DNA of 64,000 bases from Flavobacterium sp. (GTDB lineage: Bacteria > Bacteroidota > Bacteroidia > Flavobacteriales > Flavobacteriaceae): positions 162,624-226,623 of the forward strand of contig JAHEZJ010000002.1 in the NCBI GenBank assembly GCA_023251135.1, read 5' to 3'. Below, in pieces: positions 30,220 through 40,183 of the stretch. Position numbers and translations under genes: made by a program. The notes beneath the pieces are model-generated. The model was not told the origin of the DNA. It ran no database searches and saw nothing but the letters and a program-made list of their open reading frames with translations. Within the stretch, counting starts at the first letter, position 1, and the number at the start of each line of letters is the position of its first letter.

Positions 30220-30261
30220 TTTAACACAATGCTTAATATATGTTACAATGTTAAATTTTAA
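30220..30261 (+). pseudogene. Remnant of an Omp85-type gene 3' end
   Basis: Thirteen codons plus TAA read FNTMLNICYNVKF, against FNTIVSINYNVKF at the true end of the gene 187 bases upstream. Only this tail is recognisable; no longer frame extends upstream. Similarity continues for ~55 bases past the stop, into the SusC leader. It could be a duplication of the gene/leader junction or the last trace of a deleted paralogue. Confidence 0.6.
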
Positions 30262-30289
30262 CCTTGTGAGAAAATTCATTAACCCAACA

Positions 30290-30348
30290 CTAGGATTATT
30301 AACAAATTATTAAGAATATTGTAAGACTAATTCAAAATAATTGAAAAA
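30290..30348 (+). promoter_or_regulatory. Conserved SusC leader element, copy A
   Basis: CTAGG, then ATTAACAAATTATTAAGA and ACTAATTCAAAA, shared with the regions before the other two SusC genes at nearly the same distance from the ATG (57-59 bases). It probably includes the promoter: TAGG at the -33 position, GAATATTG at -7, poor matches to the usual consensus. Confidence 0.6.
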
Positions 30349-33300
30349 ATGAAACCAAAGTTCAATGGATTTTTAGTACTACTATTAGTGCTATTCGCGC
30401 AACTAACCTTTGCGCAGGAAAGAGCCGTTTCGGGGACCGTTACCGATGATGCAGGTATGCCATTACCAGGCGTAAGTGTACTAATCAAGGGAACAAAAAC
30501 CGGCACACAAACTGATTTTGACGGTAAGTACTCCATCAAAGCAACCACAAGTCAAATTTTAGTATTTAGCTACATCGGCATGAAGACTCAAGAAATTGCC
30601 GCGAGCTCATCACAAGTAAACACTAAGTTATCTGGAGATGCCCAACAGCTGGAAGGCGTTGTGGTAACTACAGCGATGGGTATTAAAAGAGAAAAGAAAT
30701 CTCTTGGATATGCCTCTCAACAAATTTCAGGAAAAGACGTTAATGGCGGAGCCGGAAACGCTAACGTTGCCAACCTCCTATCTGGTAAAGCTGCGGGGGT
30801 AGAAGTTCAAAGAAACAACAACTTTGGAGGTTCTACAAACGTTGTAATCAGGGGAAATAAATCACTTACCGGAAACAATCAGGCCCTTTGGGTTATTGAT
30901 GGGGTGCCAATTGACAACTCTAACACAAACGTTTCTTCACAACAAGTTGGTGGAGGTGGTTACGATTACGGTAACAATGCTTCGGATATCAACCAAGAAG
31001 ACATCGAAAGCATCAACATTCTTAAAGGAGCTGCTGCAACGGCATTATACGGATCAAGAGCCGCAAATGGTGTTGTAATGGTGACTACCAAAAAAGGAAA
31101 ATCAAATGACAACAAAATAGGATTTTCTTTCTCAAGCGGATTCACAAATGGAAGTGTTGACAAATCAACTTTTCCTAAATATCAAAACAGATACGGATCC
31201 GGATATGGTTTTGGATCGTCATTCTTAGGAACCGGTACACCAGACACAGTTGACACCTCTAATGATGCTTCTGACGGGGACGCGTTCAACAATCAACCCG
31301 TGTATCAATGGGATGCTTTCACACCATTTTCTCCAAACTACGGAAAAGCTACTCCATGGGCAGCTGCAAAAAATGGCCCTGTAACTTTCTTTAATGATGC
31401 TCATACTTTTGTTAATAGTATTGCACTTGAAAAATCAACTGAAAGATCAAGCTTATCTTTAAGCTATGTTAACACCAATCAAACTGGTATTCTTCCAAAC
31501 AGTGAATTGAAAAAAAATCAGATCAGTGCCAGATTCAGCCAAAAAGTTACCGATAAACTTACTGCCAATGCTTATGCAGCAGTTACACTACAAAGTACTG
31601 TAGGTAGAAACTCGACAGGTTACAATGACAATATCATGAGTAACTTCAGACAATGGTGGCAAACCAATACCGATGTTCAGGCTTTAAAAGATGTATACTT
31701 TGCATCAGGTGGACAAAACGTAACCTGGAACTGGGCCGACCCAACAGATCCATCAGGTTTAGTACCGGCATACTGGGACAACCCATACTTTACCCGCTAT
31801 CAAAACTATTCTTCTGATGACAGAACACGTTTGTTTAGCTACGCTTCCCTTAACTACGAAATCACTCCATGGTTAAGCGCATTAGGAAGAGTTTCGCTTG
31901 ATACGTACAAACAACTACAAGAAGAAAGAAGAGCTATTGGATCTATCGCTTCAGGATTTGGTCTTTCACCAGTTGACGAATCATCAGGATACCAAAGAAA
32001 CAACATCGACTTCCAAGAGATCAATTACGACTTTATGTTAAACTTCAATAAAAAAATTGGAGACAACATTAGCTTAAATGGAGTAATTGGAACAAACATC
32101 AGACGTAATAAAAGAGACAATGTACTTTCTTCTACCGTTGGAGGATTAGTAGTTCCTGGAATTTATGCCTTATCAAATTCACGTTTAGACCTTCCATTCC
32201 CAAGAGAAGCAAAAATATCTTCAGGTGTTAACGGTATCTATGCTCAGGCATCTGTTGGTTATTTAGACACTTACTTTGTAGATGCCTCTATCAGAAGAGA
32301 CGTTTCATCTACATTACCAGACAACAACAACGATTATGTTTACCCTGCAATTTCAGGATCATTCCTTTTCTCAAACGTAGTAAAAGCAGACTGGTTAAAC
32401 CTGGGGAAATTCAGAATCAACTATGCTGAAGTTGGAAATGATGCAGACGCACTGCAATTAAACAATACTTATACAAGAGTATCCAACTTCCAAGGAACAC
32501 CTCTTTACACAAATGCATTATTACTTCCATTCCGTAGTATCAACAAAAATCCAAACCTAAAACCTGAAAGAACAAAATCATTCGAAGTTGGTTTAGAAAC
32601 AAGTTTATTGGACAGACGTTTAGGATTTGATGTTACTTACTACAAAACAAACTCTGTGGATCAAATTGTTGCAGCAGCTGTTTCTTCAGGATCTGGTTTC
32701 ACAAACGGACTTGTAAATGGTGGAAACATCGAAAACAGAGGATTTGAGATTCAGTTAAACGGAACTCCAATCAGAACTAAAGATTTCACTTGGGAAATTA
32801 TCGTAAACTGGTCTAACAACAGAAGTAAAGTAATCACTTTACCAAACGGACTAGACAATCTGCAATTAGGAGCTTTCCAAGGTGGTGTAACGGTTAATGC
32901 TGCACCGGGAGAAGCTTACGGCGCACTTAAAGGAACTGATTTTGTTTACACAAACGGTCAACCAACAATAGACCAAGCCACAGGAAAATACATGATTACA
33001 ACTTCTTCAGACAATACAATCGGAAACATAACTCCGGACTGGATTGGTGGTGTTAGAAACAAATTTACCTACAAAAACTTAACTTTTGGATTCTTAATTG
33101 ACACTCAAAAAGGTGGAGATATTTTCTCTTTAGATATGTATTATGGTCTTGCATCTGGATTATACAAAGAAACAGCTGTAGGAGACATCAGAGAAAATGG
33201 TACTTTAAATCCTGGAGTAGCACCTAACGGAACTCCAAATACCGTAAAAACAAAAGGTGGAACGATTGCAACAAGCATGGGATATCAGGCAGCTCCAAAC

Positions 33301-33564
33301 AAAGCCTTTATCTATGACGCTTCTTTTGTTAAATTAAGAGAAGTATCTATTACTTACAACTTCCCAAAAAGCATGTTCGAAAATACCTTCATAAACGCAG
33401 CATCTGCAAGTTTAGTTGGTTCGAACCTATGGATAATCAGTAAAAATCTACCATACGCAGATCCAGAAAGCGGACTGTCTTCAGGAAATAGCTCAAGAGG
33501 TTATTCAGTTGGATCTCTTCCAACAACCAGAGATATTGGTTTTAACTTAACATTCAAATTTTAA
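30349..33564 (+). CDS. SusC/RagA-type TonB-dependent outer-membrane transporter A
   Basis: TonB-linked outer-membrane transporter, working as a lidded channel with the SusD-like lipoprotein encoded 11 bases downstream. Signal peptide 1-22 (cleavage near TFAQ), a carboxypeptidase-regulatory-like domain ~25-105 (VSGTVTDDAGMPLPGVSVLI, DFDGKYSIK), a plug domain ~115-240 (IRGNKSLTGNNQALWVIDGV, LKGAAATALYGSRAANGVVM) and a 22-stranded barrel to the terminal Phe. 1071 aa is typical. The first ~80 residues are almost identical to the other two SusC proteins here, the rest is not. No enzyme genes are nearby, so the imported substrate (glycan, peptide or other) is unknown. Confidence 0.95.
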   Translation: MKPKFNGFLVLLLVLFAQLTFAQERAVSGTVTDDAGMPLPGVSVLIKGTKTGTQTDFDGKYSIKATTSQILVFSYIGMKTQEIAASSSQVNTKLSGDAQQLEGVVVTTAMGIKREKKSLGYASQQISGKDVNGGAGNANVANLLSGKAAGVEVQRNNNFGGSTNVVIRGNKSLTGNNQALWVIDGVPIDNSNTNVSSQQVGGGGYDYGNNASDINQEDIESINILKGAAATALYGSRAANGVVMVTTKKGKSNDNKIGFSFSSGFTNGSVDKSTFPKYQNRYGSGYGFGSSFLGTGTPDTVDTSNDASDGDAFNNQPVYQWDAFTPFSPNYGKATPWAAAKNGPVTFFNDAHTFVNSIALEKSTERSSLSLSYVNTNQTGILPNSELKKNQISARFSQKVTDKLTANAYAAVTLQSTVGRNSTGYNDNIMSNFRQWWQTNTDVQALKDVYFASGGQNVTWNWADPTDPSGLVPAYWDNPYFTRYQNYSSDDRTRLFSYASLNYEITPWLSALGRVSLDTYKQLQEERRAIGSIASGFGLSPVDESSGYQRNNIDFQEINYDFMLNFNKKIGDNISLNGVIGTNIRRNKRDNVLSSTVGGLVVPGIYALSNSRLDLPFPREAKISSGVNGIYAQASVGYLDTYFVDASIRRDVSSTLPDNNNDYVYPAISGSFLFSNVVKADWLNLGKFRINYAEVGNDADALQLNNTYTRVSNFQGTPLYTNALLLPFRSINKNPNLKPERTKSFEVGLETSLLDRRLGFDVTYYKTNSVDQIVAAAVSSGSGFTNGLVNGGNIENRGFEIQLNGTPIRTKDFTWEIIVNWSNNRSKVITLPNGLDNLQLGAFQGGVTVNAAPGEAYGALKGTDFVYTNGQPTIDQATGKYMITTSSDNTIGNITPDWIGGVRNKFTYKNLTFGFLIDTQKGGDIFSLDMYYGLASGLYKETAVGDIRENGTLNPGVAPNGTPNTVKTKGGTIATSMGYQAAPNKAFIYDASFVKLREVSITYNFPKSMFENTFINAASASLVGSNLWIISKNLPYADPESGLSSGNSSRGYSVGSLPTTRDIGFNLTFKF

Positions 33565-33575
33565 TACAGAACAAA

Positions 33576-35078
33576 ATGAAAAAATTAATATATGCTTTAG
33601 GAATCATGCTTCTCACAGTTTCATGTGACGACAGCAGCCTAACAGACTTAAATGTAGATGTAAAAAACCCTTCTGTAGTACCCCCAAGCACTTTATTTAC
33701 AAATGCTGAGAAAAACCTAACAGAACAACTTGTCAATACCAACGTAAACAGAAACATTTTTAGATTAGTAAATCAACAATGGACTGAAACTACGTATCTG
33801 GACGAATCTATTTACAATTGGGTAACCCGTAAAATTTCAGACAATCACTGGGACAGACTTTATGCAGGAGCACTTGCTGATTTATCTCAGGCAAAAGGGT
33901 TTTTAGAAAAAGATGTAATCTCGCCTACTGATCCGGAATTTGCTCAAAAAACAATCATCAAGAAAAATCAATTAATTTTGATTGACATACTAATGGTATA
34001 TACGTATCAAATCCTAGTAGATACTTTTGGTGATGTTCCTTACTCAGAATCCTTACAAGGTTCTGCTGATTATTTGCCTAAATATGACAAAGCAATAGAC
34101 ATCTACAAAGATTTAATTGCACGTTTAAATAAAGACATCGCCGGTTTAGACACTTCACACCCAGGTTTTGGAGCTGCAGAAGTTATCTATAAAGACGACC
34201 TGAATGCCTGGATTAAATTTGCAAATAGTATGAAGCTAAAATTAGGTGTTAACCTAAAAGCGTCAGGACTTGAATCAGCACTTGCCGATGCTACCATTAT
34301 ATCTGGTGCTGCAGGAGGATTTACATCAAATGCCGACAACGCAAAATTACCTTATATGTTAAACCTTCCGAATACCAACCCACTATATGTAGATATGGTA
34401 TTCTCTGGAAGAAATGACTTTGTTGTTGCAAAACCATTCGTTGATGCTTTAGTGACATTAAACGATCCGAGAAAAACTCCTTATTTCAGACCAACTTACA
34501 AAGACACAAATGCTGATGGAGATTTGATCACTGTAACAGGTTACAGAGGCGGAATCGTTGGAATAAAAAACTCTCAGTCTAAATACACTCACGCCAGTGA
34601 CAAAATCAAAGCACCAGATTTCAGTGGTACTTTATTAGATTATGCAGAAGTAGAATTTTTATTAGCAGAGGCTTCAGGAAGAGGTGTTGCTGTTGGAGGT
34701 ACTATTGCTTCTCATTATAATGCAGCAATTTTGGCTTCTATGGAAGACTGGGGTGTTTCAACAACTGATGCCAACGCTTACCTTGCTCAACCGGCTGTTG
34801 CTTATGCTACAGCGACGGGAACATGGCAACAAAAAGTAGGAGAACAAGCATGGTATGCTTTATTCAACAGAGGTTTTGAAGGCTGGACATCGACCAGAAG
34901 ATTAAACTTCCCTGTTCTAACGGCACCAGCAACTGCAGACCCGGCAGCAGCAGGACAAGTTCCATCGAGAATGGCTTACCCTATCAGAGAACAAACGCTA
35001 AACGCAACAAACTACAATGCTGCAGCAACTTCTATTGGAGGCGACAAACTAACAACGAAGATTTTTTGGGATAAATAA
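33576..35078 (+). CDS. SusD/RagB-like surface lipoprotein A
   Basis: Surface lipoprotein that forms the lid over its SusC partner. Lipobox LTVSC (Cys17) followed by acidic residues (CDDSS) fits the flavobacterial surface-export signal. Helical SusD-like signatures are VDTFGDVPYSESLQG in the N-terminal half, DYAEVEFLLAEASGRG and WYALFNRGFEGWTSTRRLNF in the C-terminal half. At 500 aa it resembles the SusD-like_2 type. Its transcript is closed by the terminator at 35111. Confidence 0.93.
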   Translation: MKKLIYALGIMLLTVSCDDSSLTDLNVDVKNPSVVPPSTLFTNAEKNLTEQLVNTNVNRNIFRLVNQQWTETTYLDESIYNWVTRKISDNHWDRLYAGALADLSQAKGFLEKDVISPTDPEFAQKTIIKKNQLILIDILMVYTYQILVDTFGDVPYSESLQGSADYLPKYDKAIDIYKDLIARLNKDIAGLDTSHPGFGAAEVIYKDDLNAWIKFANSMKLKLGVNLKASGLESALADATIISGAAGGFTSNADNAKLPYMLNLPNTNPLYVDMVFSGRNDFVVAKPFVDALVTLNDPRKTPYFRPTYKDTNADGDLITVTGYRGGIVGIKNSQSKYTHASDKIKAPDFSGTLLDYAEVEFLLAEASGRGVAVGGTIASHYNAAILASMEDWGVSTTDANAYLAQPAVAYATATGTWQQKVGEQAWYALFNRGFEGWTSTRRLNFPVLTAPATADPAAAGQVPSRMAYPIREQTLNATNYNAAATSIGGDKLTTKIFWDK

Positions 35079-35110
35079 GAAATACCAGAAAATAACATAA
35101 TTTAACACAA

Positions 35111-35138
35111 AACCATCCGATCTTCGGGTGGTTTTTTT
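35111..35138 (+). terminator. Terminator of SusCD module A
   Basis: Stem AACCATCCGA with TCGGGTGGTT (one G-T pair), loop TCT, followed by seven T residues. Confidence 0.9.
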
Positions 35139-35335
35139 GTTGAAAACGTATAAAAAACCGGAAATTACCATCCATCCCATAAAATTTAACATTTAATTCA
35201 GCAGGGATAAATTAGGCTATTCATCGGATTTTAAGTAAAAAAATATCAATCCTGTAATTTTGAGTGCATTTTAACGATAAAAAAATAACTCCTATCAGTA
35301 AAAGTGCCGTTTTGCTGAAAAAAAAACTTTTTTGA
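35139..35335. other. Non-coding region upstream of SusCD module B
   Basis: About 200 bases of AT-rich sequence between the terminator of module A and the leader of module B. No reading frame, RNA gene or strong hairpin seen. It may hold regulator sites for the downstream module. Confidence 0.5.
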
Positions 35336-35392
35336 TTAGGTATATTAACTAATTATTAAGATTTTTGTCGGACTAATTCAAAATATTTAAAA
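35336..35392 (+). promoter_or_regulatory. Conserved SusC leader element, copy B
   Basis: TTAGG, three bases, ATTAACTAATTATTAAG, then GATTTTTG and GACTAATTCAAAA. GATTTTTG matches seven of eight positions of the -7 consensus, 19 bases after TTAGG. Confidence 0.62.
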
Positions 35393-38300
35393 ATGAAACT
35401 AAAGTTCAATGGATTCCTAGTACTTTTACTAGTACTAGTTGCGCAACTTACTTTCGCGCAAGAAAGAGCTGTTTCTGGAACAGTTTCTGACAATACAGGA
35501 ATACCTTTACCAGGTGTTAGTGTATTAGTTAAAGGAACAAAGACAGCAACGCAAACAGATTTTGATGGAAAATACTCTATCAAAGCAGCACCAAATCAAG
35601 TATTAGTTTTTAGCTACATTGGGATGAAAGCCCAAGAAATTACTGCTAGCGCTACTACAGTTAATGCAAAACTAAAAGACGATTCAGTAGAACTGGAAAG
35701 TGTAGTAGTTACTGCGTTAGGTGTTAAGAAAAGTGCTCGTGCACTTGGATATGCTACACAAGAAGTAAAAGCTGCTGACATTACAAGAGCAAACAACAAC
35801 AGTCTTGCCGGAGCTTTACAAGGAAAATTAGCGGGTGTATCTATTACTCCTTCTAGTGGTGCTCCTGGAGCTTCTTCTCAGATCATAATTCGTGGTGCTC
35901 GTTCTTTCACAGGAAACAACACTCCTTTGTACGTTATTGACGGTATGCCAGTAGCATCTCAACCAGACTTCGGTACTGGAAACGGTGTAACAGGATCTGA
36001 TATTGCTAACAGAGCTGTGGATATTGACCCTAACGAAATTGAGTCTATCAACGTTCTTAAAGGACAAGCTGCATCTGCTTTATACGGATTAAGAGCTTCT
36101 AATGGTGTAATTTTAATTACAACAAAAAGTGGTAAAAACTTAGCTCAAAGCGGTAAACCTACTATTACTTTCAATACTTCTACAAGTTTTGAAACAATTT
36201 CTAAAAAACCAAGTACTCAAAATGAGTATGCACAAGGTATTAACGGAAAATTTGATCCAAACTCTTCAATGAACTGGGGACCAAAAATCTCAGAATTACC
36301 AAATGATGCAACTTACGGAGGAAATGTGGCTAACGCATTAAACGGTGGAACTTTAAGACCAGGTTTATACTACGTACCACAAAGAGCAAAAGCTGGATTA
36401 GACCCATGGGTTGCTCCTAGAGCTTATGACAATATTGGTGATTTCTTCAAAACAGGATTCACAATCAACAATACTTTAAATGTTGCTCAGTCAACAGAGA
36501 AAACAAATTACTCTTTTGGAGTAGGAAACTCTAAGCAAGACGGTGTTATCCCTGAAACAGGAATGAGCAGATATACTGTAAAAGCACTTGTAGACACGAA
36601 GTTAAACAACGAGTGGAAAACAGGTTTCTCTTTTAACTATGTTCAAACTAAAATCAACAAAAGTTCAGCTGCAAATGACGGTGCTATTGTTGGTGTATTC
36701 GGAGGTCCAAGAAGTTACGACTTAAAAGGAATTGGCTATGCTAACCCTTCAAACCCTTACGATCAAATTTATTACAGACCAGGTGTTTTCAACAACCCTT
36801 ACTGGGCTGCTAAAAACAATGAATTCAGCGAAAAAACAAACCGTGTTTACGGTAACGCTTACATCCAATACTCTCCTGTTATCAGTGAAGACGGAAGTCA
36901 AAAACTTACTGTTAAATACCAGGCAGGTGTAGATTCATGGACTACAAATTACAGAGATATTTTTGAGTTTGGAAGCAAACTTGACCTTTCAGGACAAACA
37001 AGTAGTGCACACCTTTACGGAACAACTAATGATGTTATCAACTCTTTGTTTACTTTAAACTATAACTTAAACATCACTAGCGATTTTAACTTAAATGTTT
37101 TGGTTGGAAACGAGTACAATCACCAAAATACTAAAGAATTTGATGACCTAGGTACAGCATTCAACTTTGGTGGTTTCCCAACTATCACTAATGCAAGAAT
37201 CGTAACAGCTTCAGAATTCCGCAGACAAATTCGTACTGTAGGTTTCTTCAGTAATGCTGAATTCTCGTACAAAAACATGATTTTCTTAAGTGGAACTATC
37301 CGTAAAGATATCGCATCTAATATGCCAAGAGGTAACAGAGATTTCGTTTACCCATCAGCTTCGTTAGGTTTTGTGGTAACTGAATTAGAAGGATTAAAAG
37401 GAGGTTCAGTTGTTTCTTATGCTAAACTTAGAGGATCTATTGCTGAAGTAGGTCAAGCAGGAAACTTCGTAGGTAACTCTTTCACAACACCAAGTTACAC
37501 AGGTGGATTCTGGTCTGGAAACCCGGTACAGTACCCATTAGGAGGAATTAGTTCATTTATTCCTAGCAACGTACAATACGATCCAAACTTAAAACCACAA
37601 AATACAAAATCGTATGAACTTGGGGTTGACTTAAAGTTCTTTAACAACAGAGTTGGAGTTGATTATACTTTCTCTAAGCAAAATTCAACAAACCAAATCT
37701 TCAACGTTCCATTATCAGGTTCTACAGGAGCGAATTCTCTTGTAACAAATGGAGGAAAAATGCGTAATGATGTACACGAATTAAGTTTATTCGTTAACCC
37801 AGTACGTACTACTGATTTCAACTGGACATTCAATGTGAACTATTCTCAAATTGATTCTTACGTAGAGGCATTAGCAAACGGTGTAGACAACATCTTCCTT
37901 GGAGGATTTACAACACCACAGCTTAGAGCTAGCGTTGGAGATCGTTTCCCAGTTATCTATGGTACAGGATACTTAAGAGATGCTAACAACAACATCGTTG
38001 TAAACGCTCAAGGTCTTCCACAAGCAGATGGTAAATTAAAAGTATTAGGAGAAGTTGCACCTAAATTCACTTTAGGAGGTTCTACACAATTCACTTACAA
38101 AAGAGTATCTTTAGGAGCAGTTGTAGATTGGAAAAATGGTGGAAAAATGTACAGTGGATCTAACAACTTAATGAACTTTTACGGTGTAGATGCAAGAACA
38201 TCAGACAGAACATCTCAGTTTGTTTACCCAGGTGTTAAAGCTGACGGAACTCCAAATGACATCGTTAGAGGTGGTTCTACAGATCCAAACGGAGCTCAAC

Positions 38301-38581
38301 AATTACAAGCAGCTTTAAATGGTATTGCAGAGTCTGCAGTATTTGATGCAAGTTTTGTAAAATTAAGAGAGGTAACTTTAGGATACCAATTCCCTAAATT
38401 ATTAGACAACGCAGTAGACATCAAAGCTTCTGTATTCGCAAGAAACATCTTGTTATGGTCTAAAATGCCAAACCTTGATCCAGAAGCAACACAAGGAAAC
38501 AACAACTTTGCTGGTGGATTCGAACAATGGTCAATGCCACAAACTAAGAGCATTGGTTTTGGATTGAACTTTACATTTTAA
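35393..38581 (+). CDS. SusC/RagA-type TonB-dependent transporter B
   Basis: Second TonB-dependent SusC-family transporter, 1062 aa. Signal peptide to about residue 22, regulatory-like domain ~25-105 (DFDGKYSIKAAPNQVLVFSY), plug with IIIRGARSFTGNNTPLYVID and LKGQAASALYGLRASNGVIL, then the barrel ending FGLNFTF. N-terminal DNA is nearly identical to transporter C, but plug and barrel differ from A and C, implying a different ligand. It is paired with the SusD-like gene 14 bases downstream. Repeated use of common codons such as GGA, AAC and GTA suggests high expression. Confidence 0.95.
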   Translation: MKLKFNGFLVLLLVLVAQLTFAQERAVSGTVSDNTGIPLPGVSVLVKGTKTATQTDFDGKYSIKAAPNQVLVFSYIGMKAQEITASATTVNAKLKDDSVELESVVVTALGVKKSARALGYATQEVKAADITRANNNSLAGALQGKLAGVSITPSSGAPGASSQIIIRGARSFTGNNTPLYVIDGMPVASQPDFGTGNGVTGSDIANRAVDIDPNEIESINVLKGQAASALYGLRASNGVILITTKSGKNLAQSGKPTITFNTSTSFETISKKPSTQNEYAQGINGKFDPNSSMNWGPKISELPNDATYGGNVANALNGGTLRPGLYYVPQRAKAGLDPWVAPRAYDNIGDFFKTGFTINNTLNVAQSTEKTNYSFGVGNSKQDGVIPETGMSRYTVKALVDTKLNNEWKTGFSFNYVQTKINKSSAANDGAIVGVFGGPRSYDLKGIGYANPSNPYDQIYYRPGVFNNPYWAAKNNEFSEKTNRVYGNAYIQYSPVISEDGSQKLTVKYQAGVDSWTTNYRDIFEFGSKLDLSGQTSSAHLYGTTNDVINSLFTLNYNLNITSDFNLNVLVGNEYNHQNTKEFDDLGTAFNFGGFPTITNARIVTASEFRRQIRTVGFFSNAEFSYKNMIFLSGTIRKDIASNMPRGNRDFVYPSASLGFVVTELEGLKGGSVVSYAKLRGSIAEVGQAGNFVGNSFTTPSYTGGFWSGNPVQYPLGGISSFIPSNVQYDPNLKPQNTKSYELGVDLKFFNNRVGVDYTFSKQNSTNQIFNVPLSGSTGANSLVTNGGKMRNDVHELSLFVNPVRTTDFNWTFNVNYSQIDSYVEALANGVDNIFLGGFTTPQLRASVGDRFPVIYGTGYLRDANNNIVVNAQGLPQADGKLKVLGEVAPKFTLGGSTQFTYKRVSLGAVVDWKNGGKMYSGSNNLMNFYGVDARTSDRTSQFVYPGVKADGTPNDIVRGGSTDPNGAQQLQAALNGIAESAVFDASFVKLREVTLGYQFPKLLDNAVDIKASVFARNILLWSKMPNLDPEATQGNNNFAGGFEQWSMPQTKSIGFGLNFTF

Positions 38582-38595
38582 TTAAAAAAAATCAA

Positions 38596-40029
38596 ATGAA
38601 AAATATAAAAATAACACTAACAGCTTTAATGGCTACGTTCTTATTCCAAGCTTGTTCTGAGGACAAGATGGACGAAATAAATAAGAATGTGAACAATCCG
38701 ACAGAGATGGCTAGCCGCTTAATCATTACGGATGTCATGGTTAATTCTGCCTTCACAGTAACGGGTGCTGATGCTTCATTTTACGGAGGTATTTACTCTG
38801 AATTAAGTGCAGGAAACCACAATCAAATGTACAATGCTCAAATTAGAAGAGCTGATCCACAATTATCTTCAACTTACAATAACGGCTGGAACAATAGCTA
38901 CAGACAATTATTGAATTTAGGAGTTATTATTGACAACTGTACAACTGGTAAAGAAAAAGGAAACTTCCAAACATTAGGTGTAGCACAAATCTTAAAGGCT
39001 TACAACTTAGCGATCCTTACCGATCTTTTTGGAGATGTTCCTTACACAGAAGCTGTAAAACCAGGAGTAATCTTTCAACCAAAAGTTGACAAACAAGAGG
39101 CTATTTATTTAGACATCTTCAAAAACTTAAATGAAGGTATTGCTAATTTGAACAAAACATCAACTTACGCAACTTTAGGTGTTCAGGATCCTATCTATGG
39201 TGGAAATTCTGCTAAATGGATCAAAGCTGCAAATGGATTATTAGCAAGATACACTATGAGATTATCTCTTAGAAAAGCGGATTACCAAGGTGTAATCAAC
39301 TATGTAAATGCTTCTTTTGCAGATGCTACTGACGAATTAAAACTTGTAAATGGTGGTGTTCCAAATCCTTTCGCAAGATTCGAATTAAACAGAGGTGCTA
39401 TTTGTGTTGCTAAAAGTTTCTACGACACTATGGTTGCTAACGGACCAGCAGACGCTCGTACAGCTTCTTTCTTTACAAAAAAGGCTGGTGTAGTACTTCC
39501 TTTTGACAATTCAAAAGAAGACGTTGAAGCACAAGCTAGATATTCTATCTCAGCTCTTATGAGTGAAGCAAACGCAATCTACTTATTAAGCTACCACGAA
39601 TTATTATTCTTGAAAGCTGAAGCACAAGCTAGATTAGGTTTACCTGAAGCACAAGCTACAATGAATGCAGCTATTAAAGCAGCTTATGCTAAAAAGACAG
39701 CTGTAGCGTTTACACCAGCTCAGGCAGATACTTACACTGCTTCTATTGGAGCATTAACGGGTAATGCATTGTTGAAAAAAATCATGGTAGAAAAACATAT
39801 TTCTTTCTTCGAAAATGAAGGTATTGAGTCTTACAATGACATTAGACGTTTACAAGCAATGGGTAACGGAGACCTTATTCCTATGGTAAATCCAAAACCT
39901 GAATTGTTCCCACAAAGATTCGCTTACGGTCAATCTGACGTTGCTTCAAACACAAACGTTAAGGAATTATACGGAGACGGTTCTTATGTATACAAAGAAA
40001 AAGTTTGGTGGGCTGGAGGTACTAGATAA
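38596..40029 (+). CDS. SusD/RagB-like surface lipoprotein B
   Basis: SusD-like lid lipoprotein of module B, 477 aa, lipobox LFQAC (Cys20) followed by SEDK. Signatures: ILTDLFGDVPYTEAVKPG, YLLSYHELLFLKAEAQARLG and a C-terminal ISFFENEGIESYNDIRRLQA. This is the SusD-like_2 arrangement. Two terminators follow in series. Confidence 0.93.
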   Translation: MKNIKITLTALMATFLFQACSEDKMDEINKNVNNPTEMASRLIITDVMVNSAFTVTGADASFYGGIYSELSAGNHNQMYNAQIRRADPQLSSTYNNGWNNSYRQLLNLGVIIDNCTTGKEKGNFQTLGVAQILKAYNLAILTDLFGDVPYTEAVKPGVIFQPKVDKQEAIYLDIFKNLNEGIANLNKTSTYATLGVQDPIYGGNSAKWIKAANGLLARYTMRLSLRKADYQGVINYVNASFADATDELKLVNGGVPNPFARFELNRGAICVAKSFYDTMVANGPADARTASFFTKKAGVVLPFDNSKEDVEAQARYSISALMSEANAIYLLSYHELLFLKAEAQARLGLPEAQATMNAAIKAAYAKKTAVAFTPAQADTYTASIGALTGNALLKKIMVEKHISFFENEGIESYNDIRRLQAMGNGDLIPMVNPKPELFPQRFAYGQSDVASNTNVKELYGDGSYVYKEKVWWAGGTR

Positions 40030-40060
40030 TAGTATTCTCTGACTTCAGAACAACTCCTAA

Positions 40061-40096
40061 AAAGGGCATTCATCATTATGATGAGTGCCCTTTTTT
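40061..40096 (+). terminator. Terminator 1 of SusCD module B
   Basis: Fifteen-base-pair stem (AAAGGGCATTCATCA with one G-T pair, loop TTA), followed by six T residues. Confidence 0.92.
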
Positions 40097-40140
40097 CTGT
40101 TTACAACTTTCCCAAAAAATTAAAAATTTAACAAAACCGA

Positions 40141-40183
40141 AAGAGGCCTTCTCCGAAAAAAAAGAGAGGGCCTCTTTTTTTTA
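40141..40183 (+). terminator. Terminator 2 of SusCD module B
   Basis: Fourteen-base-pair stem (AAAGAGGCCTTCTC, one G-T pair) with an A-rich loop and eight T residues, 45 bases after the first. Two strong terminators in series suggest heavy transcription of module B. Confidence 0.9.

Noticed and set aside
30327-30548. Antisense reading frame over the start of SusC A, with similar antisense frames at 35356-35583 and 40412-40630
   Set aside because: The three resemble each other only because the sense strand (SusC signal peptide and first domain) is nearly identical; no promoter or coding signal of their own.
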